This document shows, piece after piece, positions 56,334 through 64,000 of a stretch of 64,000 nt of DNA. The stretch is from Polytrichum commune (lineage: Eukaryota; Streptophyta; Polytrichopsida; Polytrichales; Polytrichaceae): assembly GCA_950295325.1 (NCBI GenBank), contig OX485809.1, positions 29,152,144-29,216,143 on the forward strand, given 5' to 3'. The position numbers and the translations under genes were made by a program. The notes below the pieces were generated by a model. That model ran no database searches. It was given only the letters and a program-made list of their open reading frames with translations, and was not told where the DNA came from. How positions within the stretch are numbered: the stretch's first letter is position 1; each line of letters opens with the position of its first letter.

Positions 56334-59300
56334 ATGGACGCACTGGACGCCCTGGTGGCGCAGGTGCAAGGGTTTTCAGGAAACGAGCAGGACCTGGTGC
56401 ACCTCAGCAGCTTGCTCAAGCAAGCAGACGAGCTTCTGGTCACACACGCACCGCGTCTTGCTTATGCCCTCGCCGCCCTCAACCCTGCCAAGCATTCGCT
56501 CGGTTACCTCTATTTCCTGTGAGTGCGTTTCGCCAATTTCCCCGTCTCATTGGGACCTGATCTCTGGCTATGGAGAATTAGGGCTTATTGGATTGGTTGT
56601 AGGGTTAGTGAATTAGGATGGACTGGCGGGTGATTGCTGCTGAATTCCCTATGATCGTAAGTAAAGGGTTTGGAATCCCATACGCACGCACTGAGCCTTG
56701 CTTAAGCCCTCAACCTTGCCAAGCATTTGGTTGGTTATCTCTATTTCCTGTGAGTTCACCTGGCCAATTTAAGTCGCGAGTCGCTTGATCTCGGGCTATG
56801 GAGAATTAGGGTTCCTTGCATTGGTTGTAGGTTTTATTCCTGTAATCTACATGACTTAGGATTACTAGGTCTTTCTCAATGGGAAAGGGGGTGGTTGCTT
56901 GTGGAGCAATTGTGGAATTCCTTTGATTTTAAACTAAAGCGTTTGAAATTAGCACACACATGCGCCGTGTCTTGCTTCCGCCCTCGGCACTCAACCCTGT
57001 CAAGCATTCGCTTGGTTACCTCTATTTCCTGTCAGTGTACCTCGCCAATTTCCCCGTCTCTGTGTCGCATGATCTTGGGCTATAGAGAATTAGGGTTTGT
57101 TGGACGGGTTGTAGGTTTTGTGTCTGTAATCTATGTGACTTAGGGTGACTAGATCAGTCTCAATGGCACGGCGGGCAATTGCTTGTGGAGCAATTGTTAA
57201 TTCCCTCTGATCGCAAACTAAAGGGGTTGGAATTTGCACACACATGGCCCGCGTCTTGCTTACGCCCTTGCTGCGCTCAATCCTGCCAATAAGAAGATCC
57301 CCAAGGCGAGGCTTTCTAGTGTGCTATCACCCAGTAGTTTGATCGTGCAAACTTGATGGAGTGTAGCATAACATTTTATCCCTCTCATAGTCGATTTCAC
57401 TTCACTTCATGGAGTGTAGTAAGAGCTTTAGCGTTCCAGATCAATGTTTGTGATTTGTAGGTGACGGGAGATGGGCAAATCGGATTGGCTCCAATTACTG
57501 ATATGTGATGGTGCGTGTAGGGAGGTGCAGTCATCAGGAACATTGAGCAGGGAGCAAGCTGAGGGGTATTTATCCCAGGCTTCTGTTTTCCTTACTGCAT
57601 GTGCCCCAGAGCAGATACGACTGGCACCTGAGAAATGTGAGTTCTGTGGGTTGTCTGTAATTGATTGTAAGACTTTAGGGTTTAGAGCTGTAGAAGGTTA
57701 CTTGAGGGAACTGCAGGCTTCCCTCCTGTTCGTAACTTCTTGGAATTGAGACTCCACGGGGAACATTCCCTCGTACTCTAATTCTAGTTTGTACCAAAAA
57801 CTTGTCATTGCAAGCAGGATGACCTCCCATCTTGAATTCTTGGTGTATCCCAAGATAATGCATGGCAGCCTTGTCTGCTGCACTCTGGGCAAGTTCCCAT
57901 GGAAGACTCCCCTTGGCTCATACTTTTAAGTGGAGGTCATTTAACAAGTTTAAACTGACAGTGCTGGAATGCATTTCACGTTGGTCTTGGAGGAACTTAG
58001 GTTTCCTATCTGAGTGGTTTGTTCTATACGTGTCCTTGCGGATACAAAATGCATTGCCAGTAGCTAATTATTTGGTGTTTATGATGATGGGTTGGTAGTT
58101 AACAACATATGTCGGAGGTTGAAGGAGCAAGCTTTGCAGTTGCAGGAACCAATGCGTGCAATTGTTCCATTGCAGGCTGCAATCAAGAAAATCCAGCCTT
58201 CCAGTGAATACTTGACTGCTATACACGCCGATTTTCTGCAGATTTGTTTACTCTCTAAATGCTACAAGGCTAGTCTTAGTATCCTCGAGGACGACATTTT
58301 TGAGATTGATCAAAAAAGAACTGGACTTGTACCACGCGACTTTCTTCTGTATTGCTATTATGGGTATTGTCTCATGACTTGTTCCTCAATTACAGATGCA
58401 ACTTCCTGTGAAGAGGCCATGAATAGGTGTAGACTCTCATTTACTTGTGAAAACTGAAGTTAGATGTACTGTTCTGCTTCACACTCATGGTACATGTTTT
58501 GTGCAGGGGGATGATCTATATTGGATTGAAAAAACTTTCAAAGGCTTTGGAGTTTTTCCAGCATGTACTGCACCTTAGCCTTCATCCTTGTGCTTTGAAA
58601 TATGCTTGTAATAAAAGTATATCATCACGCTTATCCACATATGTAGGCTTCAACTGCTGGCAAAGAACACTCTCTTCAATCTCCTGAATGTAATTTTCTG
58701 GAATCTAGTTAAGAATATTTTATATAGGTTCCAGGTTTTGTGTTTACAAGGTGCTGAATGCCATGATGAACTGAGGAGATACTTGATGGCATGAAAATCG
58801 ATTAATATTAATTAACGACATTAAAACAGGAAGACACTTAAGGACACTTGTATTTCTATTGTCAAACAGGCAATTACAGCTCCTGCAGCAGCCTTGAATG
58901 CAATAACTATTGCAGCTTTCAAGAAGTTTGTATTGGTGTCTCTTATACAAAATGGCCAGGTTAGGGCAAAGCTTGAATATTTCATCAAGCTTTTGTGCTC
59001 TCCTCTGTACTGTTCTTATTGCAATGACGTCTTGACATTTAGTAAAACAAAACTGTGTGAATTTGCACATCCTTCTGGCATACTTTGATTGCTACTTTAT
59101 TCTTGTTGGATACATTTGAAGCTTAGCATGATACAGTTGCACTATGTGGTTTGAGAGAATGACTTTGATTGACATAATTTTTTTTTAACTTACCTTTTAT
59201 GTGAATACAGGTTCCTCCCTTTCCAAAGTACACACCTCCAGTTGTGCTCAGAAACTTGAAGTCATGCGTACAGGTACATGATGAGAGTTTGTTACCCTCT

Positions 59301-60893
59301 GATTGGCTATATTCGGAGAGCATTACATTATCTTTCACCATGTCTTCTCTTTGTTATGTTCAATGCATTATTCAAGAATCTGTAACATATTTCAAGAGCA
59401 TAAACGAGGACATAGGCCAGATGCTCCCTTGTTCTTATACAGGACAATGAAGTGACCACTCTTTCTGGTTAGTTTAAACACACTTTGAATACTCATTGCC
59501 ATCAATTTGATTTGGCAGGACTATTTGGATCTAGCCAATCTTTACACAAGTCGTAACATTGTTGATTTAAAGCGCTCCCTCACCACACATGAGGATGTCT
59601 TCAAGACTGTGAGTTTTGATCTCTCTTTCAACATCCTTTCAGTGCATCATTGTCTACTTAGAAGGTGGTAGTATTGCTGAACCTTCAGTAGCTTCATGTT
59701 TAAATCTTCTTGACTGACTAGTAATCTTGAATTGGTGTCCATGACAGGATAATAACTTGGGACTAGCAAAGCAAGTGATAGGATCTCTTTACAAGCGCAA
59801 CATTCAGCGACTAACTCAGACATACCTGACCTTATCTCTTCAAGATATCGCAGACACAGTTCAATTAGAAGGTCGCAAGGAAGCGGAGTTGCACATTCTT
59901 CAAATGGTGAGTTTCATTCAGTACATTTTGCATCGTGGATTCCAGTGGGAAATCTTGATCATTCTGTGAGCTTTGTCTTGTAGGTAAGCCTTGTTGCGCA
60001 TCCTCAAATGCTTCTTGGCTAGTGGTTTAAGTTTTTGTTTCTGGAAATATGCATGATACTTGCAGATTAAAGATGGAGAAATTTTTGCTAGTATTAACCA
60101 AAAGGATGGAATGGTGAGCTTTCAAGAGGATCCAGAGCAATACAACACATGTGACATGACCCAACGGCTGAATACAGAAATCCATCAGTATGTACCTTCT
60201 TACATACATGATCCTTACTCTCACCATCCCTACTAGAAATCTTTCATCCTGTTTCTGTAATACTATCTTGACTGATATATATGCACAGAAGATTGATCAG
60301 ACTTTCTGAATTGCTGAAGGGTGAAGGATTGTGGACCTTGTGTAAATTGTATATCTAACCAGAAATGTGTACTTTTGTTGCAGCATCTTACGGCTTGCCA
60401 AGAAGTTGACATCGGTTGATGAGCAAGTGTCATGTGATCAGGCATACTTGAGCAAGGTAGACCTCCTTTTACATCCACAACAATTCTACTTGTATGCACA
60501 TGCCTCCTCTCGATGTGAGTGCACAGAAGGTGTATTATATATTTTAACACCTCACTGCACTAATGTTGAATGTACAATGATCAGAATGAGTCATCTGCAA
60601 ATTTATCAACACCAATTAGAGCGTCCTTAAAACATTCTCGCAAATGACCACATCATGGTCCTCAAGCCCAATCATGGTGAAGTTATTCATGCCAAACTTA
60701 AAAGTTAGTGTCACATTTCTAGCGACTGTCAAAATCTAGTGATTGAGTACATCTATTTTGTAGGGCACTGTAGAGGTTTTATTTTGACGGGTTGATTTGT
60801 TTATGTTTGCTTGTACAGATGGGGAGGGACCGACCTCGATATGATCCTGAGGACTTTGAGTTAGTTCCACAGAAGATGTATACCAGTTTGTGA
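56334..60893 (+). CDS. CSN3: COP9 signalosome subunit 3 (eleven exons)
   Basis: Exons are 56334-56518, 57521-57636, 58099-58363, 58507-58564, 58870-58959, 59211-59273, 59519-59608, 59748-59906, 60066-60187, 60384-60456 and 60819-60893. All borders are GT-AG and in phase, giving 431 residues, about the length of plant CSN3. Diagnostic stretches are [10 protein letters not shown] near residue 56, [63 protein letters not shown] and INQKDGMV. They cover the helical repeat and PCI domain. CSN3 is a structural subunit of the COP9 signalosome, which removes NEDD8 from cullins. The start ATG at 56334 sits in a good context (gccATGGac). A residue-level insertion (KRTGLV) lies before RDFLLY. No damage is seen. 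Confidence 0.95.
56441..57290. repeat. Tandem repeats of the CSN3 exon 1 end within intron 1
   Basis: The last ~75 bp of exon 1 plus the following intron sequence recur head to tail, starting near 56441 (the real exon), 56681, 56951 and 57237. The last copy is cut short. Shared words are 'gcgtcttgctta', 'aagcattcgct.ggttacc', 'tctatttcctgt', 'ctatggagaattagg' and 'gattggttgtagg'. Copy 2 keeps the GTGAG donor, while copy 3 reads GTCAG. Copies 2 and 3 have lost the exon reading frame. Confidence 0.9.
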
Positions 60894-61905
60894 GAGGGAC
60901 TCTGTCTTTGAGAGAGCAATGGGTGTCACAGTTGTTGTGCAGGTAGAGTAAGTCGAAGCAGCAGACACTTGAAACCCCTGTTGGGTGGTTAACTGTATAT
61001 GGTTAAAATGGCACATGTTTTTGAGGTAGTCCTCTCTCCAAGGGTTTGGTCATCAGTGACTTCAACTCGTAGATATTTGGCTTATGATATTACTGGATCT
61101 GTTTAATATCTCTTCAATTGGTGAGAGAATATGGGAAATAGACACGGATTGCGTCATTTCACAGTTCACAAACACCTGCTTCATAGGTACACATTCATTT
61201 GAATGTGTTGCCTCTTGTTATGTTCAAGGTTGTTGGTGCACCAGAAATTGTAATGCTCTGGAGGTACTTGTACACCAGCTAACCGTCAATGACATCAGAT
61301 TTGTACATGCATGGATATCCTTCATATGAGAAGCCTCATCTTTCTCATGAATTATTCTCTTTTGCTAGATTCAGATGTGAAAAAATATGTCTTTGTGTGA
61401 ATTGTGATGTCCATTTGTGCATGAAGAAAGGCAGTCAGTGGTACAAGATGGGTAGTTTTCAAACGATGGTCTTAAAACTCAGAATACGCCCAGAGAGCAT
61501 GGATTGCAATGTCCTCCACAATGGTGGCTGTGACAGGGTGGTATAGCAGCTCCAATTGAAAGAAATTGAGACAAATTGTGAGCAGAACTTAAAATGTGTT
61601 TGAACAGCGGACATCAAACCTGCTCATACGAACTTTCGGGGGAGGGGTCTGGGCAGCCCGACAAAAAATTCAAAAGCTTTTCTCAACCCAACCAAAAAAT
61701 GCTGCCCGCCCCGCTCAACTTTTAAAAGAAACTTGCCCTTCCATTCTTGAAGGTCACTTGTCCACAAAACTCATATTGAGTGCACCTTATCTTCAAGGTC
61801 TAAAATCCAATATATATATATATGTTCATTGCCACTTAGTAAATAAGCAATTGATTGGGATTTCATTTTTGAAGGGAAAACATCAATGCAACGAAATGAA
61901 GTTGA
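60894..61905. other. Downstream region of CSN3, no further gene
   Basis: Probably the 3' untranslated region followed by spacer. Short ORFs have no recognisable domain. A TATATA run lies near 61812-61822. Confidence 0.5.
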
Positions 61906-61909
61906 AATT

Positions 61910-62282
61910 ACATTAGGATGGTTTAAAACCAGTTAATTCTCTAGAGTGGCGGAGTGCGGTAGCTTCTGTGAGATAGAGGCTAACGTTAACTTGTTGGTCT
62001 AATCGAAAGAAAGACTTGAGGTTCCTTGGAACTATGTTCTCAAATAGTGATGAAAACTTATCTTTGATGGGGTTGTGTTGGGGACATTCCAACACAAAAT
62101 GTGTCTCATTTTCAATTGCATTATAGGAGCAAAAGTGGCATAGTCTAGTATCTCTAGAGATAGGGCTAATTGTCCATCCAATTTCAATGGCATGTCTATG
62201 GTTCGAGATGCGATAGGCAATAATGATCTTGCGTTGTGGTGGAGTCAATGGTTGCTTCAAGTACAATTCACATTCTTGTTTT
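61910..62282 (-). mobile_element. 5'-truncated LINE tail
   Basis: The minus strand encodes ECELYLKQPLTPPQRKIII, then TRLCHFCSYNAIENETHFV, LECPQHNPIKDKF and ends TGFKPS. The Cys-x2-Cys...His...Cys patch is the C-terminal domain of the LINE family seen at 31530-36250. That LINE ends with closely matching text (CELYLKQP, DKFTSLFENVVPGSLKSF, REL.GLEPS). The fragment starts abruptly within the ORF at about 62282, as expected for a 5'-truncated insertion. Its frame is open, so it is younger than the long copy. Confidence 0.8.
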
Positions 62283-64000
62283 AATTGAATATATCAAATA
62301 TACACATACAATATATAGTTTTAGTGCAAGTGACATTTGGGCCATTTGCTAGAATGAGAAAGTCTTGATATTAATGGAGTGAACTGTCAATATAAAATAT
62401 CAACAAAGGTTGAATCAATGTTGAAATATTATTTGTTGTACTTAAGATAAATAAAAGTCCTCAATTAACCATTAATATAAATAAATTCTATGATTAAACA
62501 CAACCTACAATTGTGTGAGTGAGATTTTATAACCAATCCTTGATTCATCAATCACAAGGAATCACACATATTGGGTGGGTTGTTGAAAGGTTGGACCCAA
62601 TTTAAACAAGTTCATGAGTTGTAATATATCGACCATGATATCTCAAAAGTGATTATTTGCAGGATCTTCATGTTGTTAACCCCTACATGCTCCAGTTCAC
62701 CAAAATGGAACATATTGTTCCAAATAACATTCACATATCCTAGTACACCTCATATTTTAGCTAGTCCAATAGTATGTGATCTCATATCTTAGGCAATATA
62801 TATGTAGGCCCAATTTTATAGGTTATTTGTATGCAATTTCTTCACATTACACCTTGTTCATTTTTAATGTGTGTTCTATATTAAGTTATGTTGTATGGGC
62901 ATCTCTTGTATTAGAAAATCATCATTGAGGCTTGTGTGATTTGCATTAGGATGCAATTGAGCATTGATACATTAAACTTTTAAAACTTGTACCAATTATT
63001 TTGTTGATGCAATAACCTCTTAACCACATTTATATTTATTTGTGCATTTGTTTGGGATCATGAGCTCGTCCAAAATATGTTTGGTTTGTAACTTGCTCGA
63101 CCCAACTCTCAACACAAGTTCCATGCCTCACCTCCAAAAAATATTGCCATGTAGGCACCCATGTCATACTTGGAACTTAGGACTTGGGACCTATGTGAGC
63201 CAACCCTAAAAGTTAGGTCATAACAAGTGCAAGGTAGTCACCAAAAAAGTGCCAATTGAGTTTTGGACGTTTGACACGCAAAAACTTGCACAAAAATAAA
63301 ATGCACGTCAATTGACATGCACAATTTAGATTTTGACATGTATTATGACTTGTGAAGAAAAAAACCACACATCAAATGACACTTTAGAAATCGAAATGAC
63401 CCGTACTACTAGACATGTGACATTGAGGTGACATTTTAGAAGAAAATGTAGATGTCAGTTGACATTCGTTTTCGTATTTGAAACATCACATGACACTTTG
63501 GATTTGAAGTTGGACGTCAACTGAAATTTGTCAAACATACACACTTTCATCTGCTTTACTCTACGCATAAGTCTACTGTGTTATAAGCTTCCATAAATTT
63601 GACAGGATTGGTCCATCGGACATGAGCACGAAGTCTTGGATGTAAATATTTGTGGTTATCATGCTCTCTTTACTGATCCGTCAACAACCTCAAATGGAAG
63701 AATTCAGTGGATCAACCTCAACTGTAGAGGTTATAATATGATCAAGTTGAAGCTTCCGTGCCAATCTTCCTTCTGCACATGTGAATCTCCAATGATAACA
63801 TACATATTTTGAACAAGGGACAGCATTGTCATACATGCAATTCAAATCTCACAATTTCTGAGTGATTGATTGGGCTCAGACACGCACAAACCATTTCTAT
63901 CAGCATGATGCTTCAATGAAGTTCTCAGCATCGAGAAATTTAGTGGTCATCACTGCCCTCGATTACAGCACTAACATGCCTGGAGATTGTGAACCCTCCA
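62283..64000. other. AT-rich stretch without a recognised gene
   Basis: No exon, RNA gene or complete element found. Around 63240-63530 short words of the type 'gtcaattgacat' and 'catgacact' recur irregularly. Near 63713-63740 the text can be read as LNCRGYN, faintly like the LINE endonuclease start, but nothing else supports it. Confidence 0.45.

Noticed and set aside
56099-56616. Alternative long frames over CSN3 exon 1
   Set aside because: Frames other than the one starting at 56334 lack the CSN3 match. The in-frame upstream ATG at 56175 would add a low-complexity stretch not present in the family.
63700-63790. LINE endonuclease-like LNCRGYN text
   Set aside because: Only seven residues resemble the motif and the flanks do not continue the domain.
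1-64000. CRISPR arrays, bacterial operons, rRNA genes, organellar insertions
   Set aside because: No regularly spaced short repeats with unique spacers, no ribosome-binding-site-led gene runs and no rRNA or plastid/mitochondrial gene sequence recognised. The window is eukaryotic nuclear DNA.

Overview
This window reads as nuclear DNA of a land plant. The host genes are split by plant-type introns with GT-AG borders. Their products are plant-like: COP9 signalosome subunit 3, two Per1/PGAP3-family proteins, and the MYND-finger start of a UBP-type deubiquitinase. The spaces between genes are AT-rich and crowded with transposons. A large, transposon-rich genome fits. A seed-free plant (fern, lycophyte or bryophyte) is my preferred guess, because of the half-tRNA-primed copia element, the LINE with a Cys-rich C-terminus and the pogo-like DDE transposon. 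The sequence alone does not prove it.

Layout. 1-1968: no gene seen. 1969-7325 (-): five-exon PGAP3/PER1-like gene with a signal peptide. 7326-11895: spacer with MITEs and dispersed repeats. 11896-16858 (+): a second five-exon PGAP3-like gene, head-to-head with the first, with the same intron phases. 18782-19189 (+): an intronless, GC-rich 135-residue ORF of unknown function. 19422-24765 (-): a nearly complete Ty1/copia element with 239-bp LTRs, a 5-bp target duplication and a primer site matching the anticodon arm of initiator tRNA-Met. 24771-31000: repeats and a SWIM-finger pseudogene fragment. 31000-36250 (+): a decayed LINE interrupted by another repeat. 37652-39029 (-): the first two coding exons of a UBP15-19-like deubiquitinase, with the catalytic part not found. 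40860-41270: a GC-rich island.

42825-48226 is a 5.4-kb pogo/Tigger-like DNA transposon (25-bp terminal inverted repeats, TA target site). It holds a broken DDE transposase on the minus strand. On the plus strand it also holds a fragment of a GTE bromodomain gene, with its intron, and a fragment of a TIR-domain immune-receptor gene. Another MITE with an 8-bp target duplication sits inside the transposase. 49088-54420 has further MITEs and a second SWIM pseudogene. 56334-60893 (+) is a complete eleven-exon CSN3 gene, whose first exon end is repeated about three more times inside intron 1. 60894-64000 holds a 5'-truncated LINE tail and no other gene.

The host genes do not form a pathway: PGAP3 remodels GPI anchors in the secretory pathway, CSN3 acts in cullin deneddylation, and the UBP-type start suggests deubiquitination. 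What ties the window together is transposon activity: nested insertions, gene-fragment capture and intron colonisation. All coordinates of dispersed repeats without a target duplication are approximate.
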